Positions 11,407 to 38,613 of a stretch of DNA of 64,000 bases are shown piece by piece (within the stretch, counting starts at the first letter, position 1; the number at the start of each line of letters is the position of its first letter). The stretch is from contig NC_088207.1 of assembly GCF_037126465.1 (NCBI RefSeq), forward strand, positions 47,302,143-47,366,142. The letters run 5' to 3'. A program made the position numbers and the translations under genes. Source of the stretch: Ornithodoros turicata. Taxonomy: Eukaryota; Arthropoda; Arachnida; Ixodida; Argasidae. Under the pieces are notes generated by a model. That model was not told the DNA's origin. It made no database searches and worked only from the letters and a program-made list of their open reading frames with translations.

Positions 11407-13051
11407 GAGCGATGTGTGGCCGTGTTGACTTTCTGATTTTGTAGAAACACAGTTACGTGATGACGTTACGAAGATGCAAGTGTCGACAGACCGGTCGGGA
11501 CTGCATACAGTATTTACGTATAATTGGATATTCGAACCTACTTTCTTCGAACCTGATACAAACAACGACCATCATCGTACAAATCTCGAAGACTGTATTC
11601 TGTAATCCTGGTATCGACTTATATCGAACTTATATGCGAAGCCAGAATGACTCGTCCGTCTTCTAACGTTCCTTGCACTGCCTTACTTCCTCTCGAGCTT
11701 TAGCTTGCGACAGCAATTTCCCTCCAAACTGTCGTCTTCGGCCAACCTCGCCGCGTTCGCACGTGATGTATTAGTTTCAAAAGTATACGCTGGTGAATAC
11801 GAAGGGGAGGGGATCTCTATTAGTGCTGCATCGGTGCACAATTCCCGGGACTTATAATTCCATGCCCAGGGGATCGAAAGCTCGTTTTGAGCTGCCCTGT
11901 ATGGCGGAGGAACTGCGTTTTTTGAATCGCCAGAAAGTAATTGCCGTTCTGTAAAAGATTACGGAGTCATTCGCGATGTAGAGTCGCTGGGGTCCTTATG
12001 AATACTGAACAGCTCTGGTTGCATGGCACTTTGCTGTGGGACAGGTCTGACCAATAATGGACATTTCTACATTTAAAAAAAAAAGTGCATATAAGGGTAA
12101 TGCCATTTGTAATGTAGACGTAAGGTGTATAACAATAACGTTCTTGGCTTTCGGGTCTTTGTATATTTTTAGACACACAGAAGGTGGGTTAAAATCCAGT
12201 GGTTAAGAGTCCGGTTGAAATTCTGTTTTGCTGGAAACCGTTCGGGAAACTGCGTTTTCTTTAAATAATTAGTTTATTTAGAAAACCTTGATTGTTTTGG
12301 GTACATTATAGGTCCGCTGACACGAGTCATGACAGACAAGCGAATTTCACCTGATCAATCATCAATAGAATTTAGCTGCTTCATGAACTTTGTTCCCGAT
12401 GCACATATCCTTCAACGAAGGGCGGGACGCACAGAACGTGCTGTCTAGCGAAAGTTACTCGAACTGATCGTAATTCCTTATATAGTTACTTTGCTATTAC
12501 TTTGTGCGCGGTCATAGTACGCGTAGGGCATGAAATTAAAAATCCAAATGTGCCCATCACCTTACCAACAGGGGTAAAACATGAGAGGAAGAGGAAAGGA
12601 AAGATTACTTTAAAAGTTGTAAAGAAACATATCTTTTCTAATTTAAAATGAAGTAAGTAAACAGGCTGTCCCTACAGACTGCAACGTCAACACGCACACA
12701 TGCACATGAATGCACATACTATTCCGAAGAAAGTTCCAGAAAAATCAAGAAACGAATTCCACACCTCCGCTCTTGATGATACCAAAAATACAAACAGTGC
12801 ATCGCCGTATATAAAGCATGCTATTACAGCTGTGAGCTGTTACGTCGCCTTTGTGTCACTAGAACTTGAAAGGAGCTAGCGAGTGTCTGCTGGTCCTTGC
12901 TAGTGAGGAGCTTGAAATTTGAAAGAAAGGTATAGGAGCTTTCCGGGATTATCGTTAGTTACCTATGTTAGCTACGCATCGTTATACTTTAGGCTGCCAA
13001 AATAGGGGACATGTATTGACATGAGTGCATGCTTGTTTTTTTATGTTTCAG
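11407..13051. other. Upstream region of the protein kinase D gene
   Basis: No gene was recognised. Because 13052 is preceded by a splice acceptor, the kinase promoter and at least one 5' non-coding exon probably lie in or upstream of this stretch, but I could not point to them. Confidence 0.4.
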
Positions 13052-13063
13052 TCGTTCAGCGTC

Positions 13064-28728
<15,665 letters not shown>

Positions 28729-31700
28729 TGTTCATCGGGAACAGTGACCAAGACTGTGTTATGGACATGTGTACACTTATATGAGTGCTGGTATCAGGAT
28801 ATTTAGAAGCTTATTTGAGAGCAAGTTATATTTTAGCAAACGCAAACTCATTCCAGGCATTTCTTACGACTCCCAATCGAAACCCACGCATTTGCTGCCA
28901 TGTGGGTACTTGTGACAGGGTATATCACCCTAAAGTTGATTAAGTGGATTTGTAGGAGGGAAGGGGGGTGACAGTGGAGGTGTTTCATTGTCTTTTATTC
29001 GTTAGCGTGTTAGTGTGAGGCACGGAAGAAAGCCTTTCGAAGAATTTTTACGTCATAGGCGGTTAGAAATGATGTATAAACAACACTAAAAAGCATTTCT
29101 GCCCCCTTTCAGACACATTTTTAACTGAATTTTTTTTTTTTCGTAAAATCTAGCGGTTCAGAATTTTTATACTTTGTCATACCACCATGAAATTAGTGAA
29201 GTGTTGGCAAAAGCACTGTAGCACGGATTCATCGTGTATATAATCGCGGTATTTTCTGCAACTTGCAAGAAGCACAAGATAAAGAGGTTATGCCTTCATG
29301 GTACAAATGATACCTTGCACAGCGGAGCTAGAACCAGAAACAATTCCTGAGCCCGGTTTTTGGAACGCAAGGTCACACAAATACAGTCGTGTTAGCGAGT
29401 TCATACTGCTGTGTCTTTCATTCCCGTCCACCACTATCAGCCAGATGACGTTTGCGCTGAATTCCTGTGGCTAGGTATGTCCGTACTATTCAACATTGTG
29501 TAACTGCACTGCACAGCAAAGCAACGAATGCTCGAATTTCGGAAGTGTGTATATATAAGTCAACGCCGTATACTCGTGTAAAAAGCGCATGGTGCATTCC
29601 AGTTTTGGCTATTCCTACTATGGTGGCAGATTGCTTATGCAGGTTGCTTCCTGTTAAACTGCTCAATGTTGTGGCAAGAGAAGCTTTGCAATGCGCACGA
29701 AGCAGTGCGTTCGATATTAGGTTCATCTTCCGTGAAGACTGCCAAACCCACGCAAATTGGAGAGAGCAGGCTGTCACCATTTCGCTCAGTCGTCTTTTTT
29801 TTCTTTTTTTTTTTTTTTTTACTCCACTTTTCTGTGCCTGTCATTAGAAATCATAATGTTAAAGGTTCAGACTGTGGCATACATTCCATGGCTGTTCGCT
29901 TGGATCACTGTCTTGACGCTTTTGTAACCACGCTGCTTTTTCTGATGTTTCAATGAGGCAACAAAAACTGCTGTATTACGCCGACTGTTAGTAAGAGAAA
30001 TAATAATTGGATCAAATTTTAGCCCTATAATTAGTCGATAATTTGGTGCAAAAATTTGTAAATTGCAAAGGCCGAATCGAAAATTAGGACAAATACAACT
30101 TTTCGTTGCACATTCTCTCCATCAGCAGCTGTCCTCTGGGAACCCACAACCAACTTCATTAGCAAAATTTCTCAACTACTACTCTGCAGAAACCTGTATA
30201 GATGGGAATGCCAAAGAAATTATTTGTCGTGCTAGTTACAGATAGGTATTGCAAATTGTCAGTCTAATTCAAGCTTCATGATTGCATTGAACAATCACAA
30301 GAAGCAGGGGTATGTGAGCGTTGAAATGTTCGATCAGGCAGAATGCGAGAAGAGCAGCATCTTTGCCTAAACATTCCAACCTTTTTTTCTTCTTCTGGCT
30401 GACGCTTATACTGCCTCCTATATATACATGAATAAAAAAAATGAATAGAAACATAAAATATGTATACTTGCAAATCTTGTCAGTGAAAGCTACCACATTT
30501 CCCCAGAGGGCACTGGAACTTTTAAATTGGCCATCGAACACTGATCACACGATTCATTGGAAATGTGCGTGGTTTCAAAACAGCTAACTATTTTTGAGTT
30601 TCGTAGTTGGAATTGCTGTTGCCACCTCATGTTTTGTGACAGTCTTGACATACTAACATATTGTAGAGAGTGAAGAAAACCGTGATCCAGTTTTTATTTG
30701 TGCGAACTGCATTCCATATTTTATGCCAAATTATGTCCGTTGGTGATAATTTGTCTTAGAAACAGCAGGACATAAAGCTGATTAAATTTTGCCAAAGAAC
30801 CGTTTTTACTCTTGTGTGCTTTGCACAAGGATCAAGCATTCTTCCAAAAGTACATGAAAACATTTACATAGCAAAGCCATAACGTACTTCATGACAATCC
30901 CAAGTTGTAGTATGCAGGACTCTGTGGTCTTGACAGGACAGTTAGAAAATCTTGTGGCTGTGCGCTACTTAGATTTATGTAGCAGTGCTTCAACAGAAGC
31001 GTGACAGCTTCTCGGGGTTTTACATTAAGCGTGACAGATTGTGTATGGGGTTATCACAGCAACAAGGACATTTGCAGTTGTACATACCGATGCAGCTAAA
31101 CTGATGTGGCGGTTATTGCATTATTTTGGCTGCATCATAAACTGATTTGTGCTTTATTATGTGATGACTTTTATATGCTGCTCTGTACTTAACCACTTTC
31201 TGTCAATGTATAGGTACTGCACTGCATGTGGTGAAACAAGATTTATGGTCCTTTTGCTCACAACGTCCTCAGTGCAGAGTGACGTTACATCTTTCTAACC
31301 GTTTTTCCGCACAGCTGTCCTAGAAGGAATCGAGAGGAAAAATGTCCATGGTGCACCCTAAACTAGTATGTGCAATGATGCTAGAGCAGTGTACATCACC
31401 TGGCAGATTTGGTTGCTGCAGCTGTACTTGCCTATCTTTTTGTCACAAAGTCACCTGCACAACATGTTGCTCTGATTTTACCTTTTTTTTCTACCCGTTC
31501 CCTTTCTTTTCACTGTCCTGTTGCTACACAGAACTGTCCAAGATACGTTGACCCTCGAAAGGGCTCTCATTTCTCTGTGTGTATATGTATATAGATATAT
31601 GTATACGTGTATGTACACCTATGTAGATGTGTACTTATACCAACTTCTGTGGGTCACTGCATGATGCATGCTGTAGCATATTTGGATTCGTGTTTCCATC

Positions 31701-34301
31701 TATTCTTTTCAACTTTGTCTTATTTCGTCGGGTAAGTGATATCCGCATGCTCTCATTGTTTGTCTTTCTGAACTGCTTTTTAAAAAGGTTTTGATGTAAA
31801 TGAAGTCCCTTTCTGCCTTTTGCACCCTGAAGACACAAGTGTGCTATCTCTTGGATCAACGAATTTTCGGGGGACTGATTAATTGAAAATTGCAACATCC
31901 GCCTCAAAGGAGGCTCGCTGTAGCCTTGCTGCATCACATTTAAAGATATCAACACTTGTGTTTCTGCTGCACCTTTGGGTGTTTAACCACAGCATAATCA
32001 CCGTAGTCACGAGGATCAGAGACACCAGAAGCGGGACATTGCAGTTGTCAAACGAATGACATCCTTTCTGTCATTGTTATTGGTGGGGGAAGGCACATTT
32101 TATACAGTATAAAATAAACAAAAACAATGTTGTGTGTTGGCACAAACAGTGGGGAATCTACATCGAGAGGGCATTGGGGCTGAGACCTTTGCCTCGGAGA
32201 TTGGTGTAACTGTGGGATCTAAACTTCAATAACCATTCTGGCATACATTAAACTTCATAAGTATGCTGCAAATACTTCCATGAATGCTGAAGTTGATGCC
32301 TCCTGTATGCACTGTACCTGAGTGTAACTAATTTCACACTTTGGCTAATACTACAAGCATCACTGTGCAGCAATGTGTGCTGCTATACCCCCATATCTTC
32401 TAACATTTAAAAACCTGAGCCTGGTCAGCATGTCAACATTTTAAACGAATCAAGCTTTTCTTGCACAGTGCATATTTTTTTAATACAATTTTGTTATGCT
32501 TGCTATAACTACACATAATTCCAAACAAAATGCAGGCAGCATGTTGGTCCTTAGTTTCTGATGCTTCGTGATGACTGTGTAGGATATATTTTGAGTGTGC
32601 TGTATTAATGCTAGCGTATGAGAATAATTAGCAGATGTGGGAGATATTATGCATTGTTTGCTTAGCAATACTGTCTTCTACACTATGCGAAAGCGGTGGA
32701 GTGCGTATCGTAAAATCAAAGGTTTGTGTGTCCATAAAGTACTTTCATCTGTGCCAGCTCGGATCGTGAGGTTTCACAGCAGTGTAAGTTAATGGTACAC
32801 ATTGAGACTCATGGAGAGCACATCATTTTTGCTTTTAAACCTAAAAAAACTTGATTTGGGACGGAGTCAAAAGAGAAATACATGTGTGCCTCTTCCTACG
32901 ATGCCTGGTTTGAGGCACATCAGAACAATGCATTAAACTTCAGATCTTCAGTAATTTGTCTCCAGACTTTCAGAGAAGCACAGAAATGCCGAGAGTCCAG
33001 GTACTCTCGGGTAATGAAAGCTGTCCTGGCATTTGCTGCGGGTGTGTGCCACTGCAAGGTTTGAAAGTGTACAAATATTGTCTGGAAATATCATTGTTCT
33101 TTTGCCTCTCTGGTGTCTACTTTAAAAAAGAAGACTGTTGCACTACCTTCGAGGGCAACAGTGCTATAGAGTCTTTGTTTTGCTGTCTCTGTGTATGACT
33201 ACACAAACTTGCTCCATCTTTGTATGACCATTTGACTGTCTTTTTTAAAATATACTTTCTTTGTAAATTTCCTGGATGTCATGGATCATGCAGATGCCTT
33301 TTACGACGTTTCAAACGTGACACAATTTTACTAGATAGTTTGAGATTATGCATTCCTGGTGATGGTTGTCTGTTCACTTAAAGAGGTATACCCCCGAACA
33401 AAATACGTTTATAATAAAAATGTATTGAGGAATGTTTTGCCTCTTGCTTGATAATTGGAACTTAAATGAGTAGGTATTAGTTTGTGACAGGGAAGCACGT
33501 GCAGCCTGCTCATTGGCTGTTGGGACTACAGTAAGTAACTTGCTTTCCTTTTTCTGCTCTCTACCGGCACCGGCTACCGGCACACCTTCTCACATCTCCC
33601 ACACATATCAGTGTGAATGGTCTTATGTGTGGCAAGAAGGGACACACTCAACGTGCTTGACTCTCGAAACACATACTGTAAATGGGGTGCAAGCAACAGG
33701 CAATACAAAATCCTTTGATAATCCCTATATAGTCAGTTACATTGTGGGCCTGACATGGCCACAGCCCATCAGGAAGAACAATTAGGGTGGTTGGTACCTT
33801 CCATGTTGTACCAGGTGGACAGAGAAAGAGGTGAGAGAACTCTAGATCAGTGGTGTAGCAGTGTGGTCAAACACCGCAAAGTCATACCTTTGGTAGCGCA
33901 TTTGAGAAAGGGAGATGGGTGAACTCCACCTCCCCATGTACAGCTCTCATAGAACCCCTCGTTAAATATTTTTCTGGCTATGGTGCTGTCCTGGATGACC
34001 TTCTGACAATAAGTCCACAAGGACTGCTAAGTTTGGGAAGTGGGTGAGGTGACTCTTCCATGTCAAGCCGCTGCTCGTTTAGAATGCAATCAGTTAGGTT
34101 CGCACCTCCCAAAGCAGATTATTTTAAAGCCGCCTTGTTTCGTCCTTGTGTAAGAGGACATGGTTGAAAATCCTTAAAAGTCGAAAAAATAAGAGGATGG
34201 TTGCAAGTTATGCGGCTAGAGGTGTATCCACATTTCCACGTATATTTCGCAAGCCCCATATTTCCGCGACCACTGAGTAAACCTGAGGTCAGTGATCCAG
34301 T

Positions 34302-34333
34302 CACCCCCTTTTTGCACTGGAAAAAAGGGGGTG
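34302..34333. repeat. Short GC-rich hairpin
   Basis: CACCCCCTTTTT pairs with AAAAAAGGGGGTG around an 8-base loop. It has stem and T-run features but no gene context that would make it a functional site. Confidence 0.4.
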
Positions 34334-35249
34334 GCCGGACGTTTGTTAGTTCAGCTTCAGACACCTGTCGATAATGATATGCTGACGTAACTGTAATAAT
34401 TACACCGCCCCCTTTTGTTTTCTTTTCTTGCAACATCTCCCCGTGCCTGCGATTCTCGATAAACCACTGTCTAAGCAACTCTGCTAAGTTCTCATGGCGT
34501 CGATATTGCCCACGTGGTTAACGCCGTCAGAAACAAAAGGCCAGCGCGCAACTATAAGTTCATCAATAGTGTGCGGCTTCGTGAGCATTACTTTATGCCA
34601 CAACAAATATCAAAGTCAGCACACGGAAGGGAAAGCAGAAGTAGAAAGCTTATCAGCCTACCGCGTACGCCGCCATCTTTGAGTGCTTCGTCGTCGTCTG
34701 CTTCCTCCTAGTCACGTGCTCCCGGTCCTCCCGGTAAAATACGCCTCCCGGTAGGTAGGGCTGCCGCGGTTCCTATGCAGCATAAAGTGGCCGCGAATTA
34801 GTTGTAAGCATAGAGGTAGGAAACTACCATTATCAACTGACATGCTCACAGCACGCGATTAACAAAACCAAATTTGTATCATCGGTACACGATGTCAACA
34901 TAACTTATGGTTGCGGTTTCGTGTGAACCACACGAACGGTGACGTGCCTTCTCATAATCTTTAATGTTGCTGTACCAACTACACCACCTGCATACCTTAG
35001 AGCCTTGGCCAGTTTTACGTGTTTTTAATTTTTTTTTTTTTTTAGAGCTAGCTTCGACAGAAGGCACTCACACTTACGTTAGCACTGTTCGCGCTGAATC
35101 GATAGTACTGACATACCATTCTGCGACACCCCACACAACCCATTTCCGGATAGTGTCCGTTAACACAACTGGACAGTTTGTTGACAGACTTGGCTCGCGG
35201 GAGAAGCTTCTCTCCCAACTTGTGTCCGGATATAAATATATATAAATAT

Positions 35250-35339
35250 GTTTATAACTCAAACGTCGCTATGCCAGTACTGTACTGTACTGTACATGCC
35301 AGTACTGTTTGTAACTCAAACCGACGTTTGAGTTACAAA
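35250..35339. repeat. Inverted repeat with GTACTGTACTGTAC core
   Basis: GTTTATAACTCAAACGTCG pairs with CGACGTTTGAGTTACAAA. The loop holds TACTGTACTGTACTGTAC and two copies of GCCAGTACTGT. Confidence 0.65.
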
Positions 35340-35521
35340 GATATGCATACGTGGAGGCAAAGAGCTCTGGCTATTTTTTTTCCTTTTAAATATATATAAA
35401 TATACGGACACATCAGAAAAATATGAATTTGAGCTCTAGAAATTTGCAGCAGTATTGCGCGCTGAAGTAGAAGTACAGGCACCGAGCAAAATAAGAAACC
35501 TCAGATCAGGCAGAGTAAAAA

Positions 35522-35527
35522 TTTATT
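35522..35527 (-). terminator. Poly(A) signal AATAAA of secreted gene A
   Basis: AATAAA on the minus strand, about 75 bases after the stop codon of gene A at 35603. Confidence 0.75.
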
Positions 35528-35602
35528 GCATCCATCGTGAACATAAAAGCGCTACATCATGTAAAACAGGCCCCACCAAAAGACACTTTATGAAACAAAA
35601 TA

Positions 35603-36406
35603 TCATGACGTTGCTGCAGGAGAGTCTGGTCCAGAAGCCGGCGTCGAAATTCTTGCAGACCCATCCGCCACAGCGCTCGAAGAGTCTGCCGTACTCACGT
35701 TAGCTGGGGTGGCTTGCAGAGGAACTCCCTCGCCTTGTCGATGGACAGCGCTGAACGGGAATAATTTCCGATGCAGGAGAGTTGCAAGGTTGGATTTAGT
35801 GTTGTCAGAAATCCCCTTCACAAAGAACCGCGCCGTGCGGTTGGCATCTTCCATGTCATCCTGAGCAGTCAGTCCCACCGGAAAAGTTGTAGTGCCAGAA
35901 TAACCATCAGAAGACCGGGGATTCTTCAGCTTTTTCTTCTCGTCCAGGAGTGCGGCCATGGGCGCCAAAGCAGACCTTAGTGCATGCTCCACTCTTGCAG
36001 ATATGTAGGCGACAAGCTGCTCAGACGACATGTTTTCAATGTTCACTGGGCCTGCTCGAGCGTCCAGACCAGGAGTCGAGGTAGACAACTCTGTGCTCTG
36101 CATAGTAGGGGCGGTAGAGGTAGTAGAGTCTGTGGAGTTCAAGCTGTCATCAGTTGAAGCGTTCACAGCTTGCGTAGGAGCTGGAGTTCCCGGCTGAGGA
36201 CCTTGGAAGCCTGGAAACGGCCGAGGACCGTGGGGGTAGTGCTGGCGGATGTAGCGAGCGGGAAAGACGACGCGGCGAGGTACGTACTGGTATGGTCGAA
36301 CTGGTAGCCCTGATCTGTAGTGGTTGTACCCGCTGTGATAGTGAGCCCAACTAGTTGATGCTATGGCCAGGATGGAAAATACCATAATTTCCAAGATGCG
36401 AGCCAT
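35603..36406 (-). CDS. Secreted Ser/Thr/Pro-rich protein A, unknown function
   Basis: A single coding exon of 267 codons. The start MARILEIMVFSILAIASTSW is a clear signal peptide with likely cleavage before HYHSGY. A His/Tyr/Arg/Pro-rich segment (about 22-72) follows, then a Thr/Ser-rich mucin-like stretch (about 78-112). Next come a more ordered middle (SSEQLVAYISARVEHALRSA) with a KKKLK cluster, NRTARFF and a low-complexity Ser/Ala/Pro tail. No cysteines are evident in the mature part and several NxS/T sites suggest glycosylation. I do not recognise the family. It could be a cuticle, cement or reproductive-tract protein, but the sequence does not decide. A leader intron lies directly upstream, and a similarly built gene, B, lies 2.2 kb upstream on the same strand. 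Confidence 0.8.
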   Translation of the reverse strand: MARILEIMVFSILAIASTSWAHYHSGYNHYRSGLPVRPYQYVPRRVVFPARYIRQHYPHGPRPFPGFQGPQPGTPAPTQAVNASTDDSLNSTDSTTSTAPTMQSTELSTSTPGLDARAGPVNIENMSSEQLVAYISARVEHALRSALAPMAALLDEKKKLKNPRSSDGYSGTTTFPVGLTAQDDMEDANRTARFFVKGISDNTKSNLATLLHRKLFPFSAVHRQGEGVPLQATPANVSTADSSSAVADGSARISTPASGPDSPAATS

Positions 36407-36417
36407 GTCTACAGTTC

Positions 36418-36539
36418 CCTACAGAGAAATGGTACCTTGATTAGAACTCATTCAATGCGTGCAACACTAGTCGCAGCGAAACCATATGTACTCCGTTACC
36501 TGGTCTGTGGCTGTTCCTCGGATTGAAGCGAGGGACACT
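36418..36539 (-). promoter_or_regulatory. 5' leader exon, leader intron and TSS of secreted gene A
   Basis: The presumed first exon 36539-36500 is non-coding and ends ACCAG|GTAACG. The intron 36499-36419 (81 bases) ends TTTCTCTGTAG. The second exon then gives GGAACTGTAGAC before the ATG at 36406. The start site is placed at the A of TCAGT at 36539, the arthropod initiator consensus. Confidence 0.7.
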
Positions 36540-36571
36540 GATAATTCGTGCTGCTGCTTGCTGTTTTTATG
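36539..36571 (-). promoter_or_regulatory. TATA box and initiator of secreted gene A
   Basis: CATAAAAACAG at about 36561-36571 starts 31 bases upstream of the initiator adenine at 36539 (ATTATCAGTGTCC), the canonical TATA-to-start distance. Confidence 0.7.
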
Positions 36572-37342
36572 GTCTCTGTAAACCGTAACTCGGGTTCTGA
36601 TTCGTCAAGACTGGGCGCGTGTTTGGGGGTGTTTCATTACAGCGCAGTTGATATATGACATAACACGACGAAAATGTTAATAGCAAGTAATACGAGATTG
36701 GAACGTGTTCACGATAACGGTTCCGAGAACATGATAAGCCGGTCGCCCTCAGTTCCTCTGAAGCGGGTGACATCACGTTGGTATAAGCTCGGATTTGATA
36801 ACTTACGTTATCGTATCGTTTCCGCAGATTTCTTCCTATGTACTCGCTCGGTATTATCTTATTCGGACTCAGTCGCTGTTAAGATAGCCATCGCGCGCGC
36901 GCACACACACATACACACAAACAAAAAAAGTATCGTGTAATATGGCATCGTTTTTATTCTTCGTTATGTGCACACCCGGGGCACTTTTTATTTTCTTTTT
37001 TTTTATAACTTGCCGTGTGTTTAATAATTGGACGAGAGTCCGCTTATTCAGCATGGCTGGAGGCGATGACGTATGTGATGTGTGCGCTGTAGTTAGGGCT
37101 GTTTCATGTCAATGTGTCTTTTTTTCTTTCCTTTTTTTTTTCTTCGTGTGCTGTCTGTTCCTTTTCTTTCTTTGGACGGGACGTTTTTGAAGAAACGAAA
37201 CGGAAAGAGGAAGGATGCAAACGGAATGTATGCTGCTGCTCATTCAGCCAAATTCAAACTTGTTCAGTTCTCGTGTGCAGGGTGCAAAAGCTAAAGGTTG
37301 ACACATATATGAGAAGTTGACAGAGCCTCTGCCGCCCAATTT
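36572..37342. other. Upstream region of secreted gene A
   Basis: Contains a short CA microsatellite at 36895-36920, T-rich tracts at about 36985-37000 and 37117-37170, and no open frame I can support. Distal control elements for gene A may lie here. Confidence 0.4.
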
Positions 37343-38502
37343 TCAACAGCAACAACACTTAAATCTGAGTGGCATATCTAATAAATGCTGATATACCCAA
37401 CGTTTCCGAACTTGTATGCGGAAAGCAATCCATAGGCGTGCATGCTGTGAATTTTCATTATGCCTATTGTCTCGATCACGTTCAGTCGCTATGGGGACAC
37501 AGCTTACCCCTATGTAAGTAAGTACCCCCTTACGTAAAAGAATGCCACGATGTAAGGAGTGGAACGCATTTGAAAAGTTACGCAGTATAGCAAGTGTTAG
37601 CAGTTTGCTTTCCAAATTCTAATCGTTTCTCGAAGTACCGTTTCAGTTGATTTCCACTTCGGATAAAAAAATCGTTCAAACGTGTCTCCATGATATTTTC
37701 AAGGCCCTTTGACAACACTCGTTCAACAGGTGACTCGTATCTCCTCCTTTGAAAATAACCGATAGCTTTGAATGTTCCACGGGTCCGGAAACTGTCCTTG
37801 TCAAAGACACATATATAGCATACGTAGGCAAGCATGGGGCCTTAGGTTCATCTCATTTATATCCCTACTCTTATTTCAAAGGCTTCTGTTTACCATTTTC
37901 CGAACTATCACAGTTTCACGGGTTGGAATATGAAATTAGTTTTCTTAAACATTTTCCATGTTGGTGTTTAGCCTAAGACTCCAAGATGGAAACAGGTTGA
38001 CGCAAAGATTTTTCTCGACAGATAGTTGCGCGTAAGAAAGCATAAATAAATCGTGACTGATCTCCATATATCCTGTGGTCGCTTTGTCTCGCATTTTCAA
38101 ATAATCTGGTATAGTATTCAGACTTGCCAATCTTCCGTCCGTTGATGTGATATCTGGTTGAGGAAACACTTGTAACGTGATAACTCGGTCAGACGAGTGT
38201 GCTGGAATATGTTCGTTTTGTGTCGCTCCGAATGTTGTCAATTTTTTACGGACTCACAACGAGAATTCCGTCAATGCCGTTCGGTCTCCCTGTACTAAGG
38301 CGGCTGCCTGCCCGCCATCGCACACGTGCTGCGTCTCACCACGTGTGCAGGTACACAACATGATCGTGTTGCAGATTGCGTAATTTCCTCGCCTGACCTT
38401 CATATTTAGTTCTGAAAACTGCGAACAATTTTGCAGTTCGTTATGATGGTTCCAGTTCGCTGCCGCTTGTAGTGGCATAGGTACACCAACTGTGTCGGAC
38501 AT
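37343..38502 (-). pseudogene. Broken coding-like region, possible decayed viral insertion
   Basis: On the minus strand an ATG at 38502 opens a frame whose only interruption over about 185 codons is one TGA at about 38254-38256. Both sides of that stop (38502-38254 and 38253-37945) are in the same frame. Further down, coding-like fragments continue in another frame (37835-37578). The composition is that of a folded globular protein, not low complexity (for example RGNYAICNTIMLC and ISHDLFMLSYAQLS). The total length of about 1.15 kb would suit a compact nucleocapsid-type gene, but I cannot name a family. The alternative is a retrogene or a decayed host gene. It begins only 111 bases beyond the stop of secreted gene B. 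Confidence 0.35.
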
Positions 38503-38542
38503 AAATTACGAGAGTGAACAAAAAACTCTTGCGTAAAAAAGC

Positions 38543-38548
38543 TTTAAT
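38543..38548 (-). terminator. Poly(A) signal ATTAAA of secreted gene B
   Basis: ATTAAA on the minus strand about 65 bases after the stop of gene B at 38614. Cleavage would fall just before the broken coding region that starts at 38502. Confidence 0.65.
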
Positions 38549-38613
38549 GCCATAGACCATAAAAGTGGTCACGTCAGTTGCACTTATATACATTATTATA
38601 AAGCCCTCTCGTC

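Larger units (their letters stand above)
28729..35521. other. PKD 3' UTR and intergenic DNA
   Basis: No splice-supported coding exon was seen. AATAAA poly(A) candidates for the kinase occur at 30431, 32113 and 33413, and which is used cannot be told. Other content is a T17 tract near 29803-29819, a TATG/TATA-rich stretch at 31575-31640, a CACCCCC...GGGGGTG hairpin at 34302-34333 and an inverted repeat at 35250-35339. Confidence 0.45.

Noticed and set aside
10882..11436. A 184-codon plus-strand open frame
   Set aside because: No signal peptide, domain or splice support. It runs through the decayed 18-base tandem repeat, which supplies its last third.
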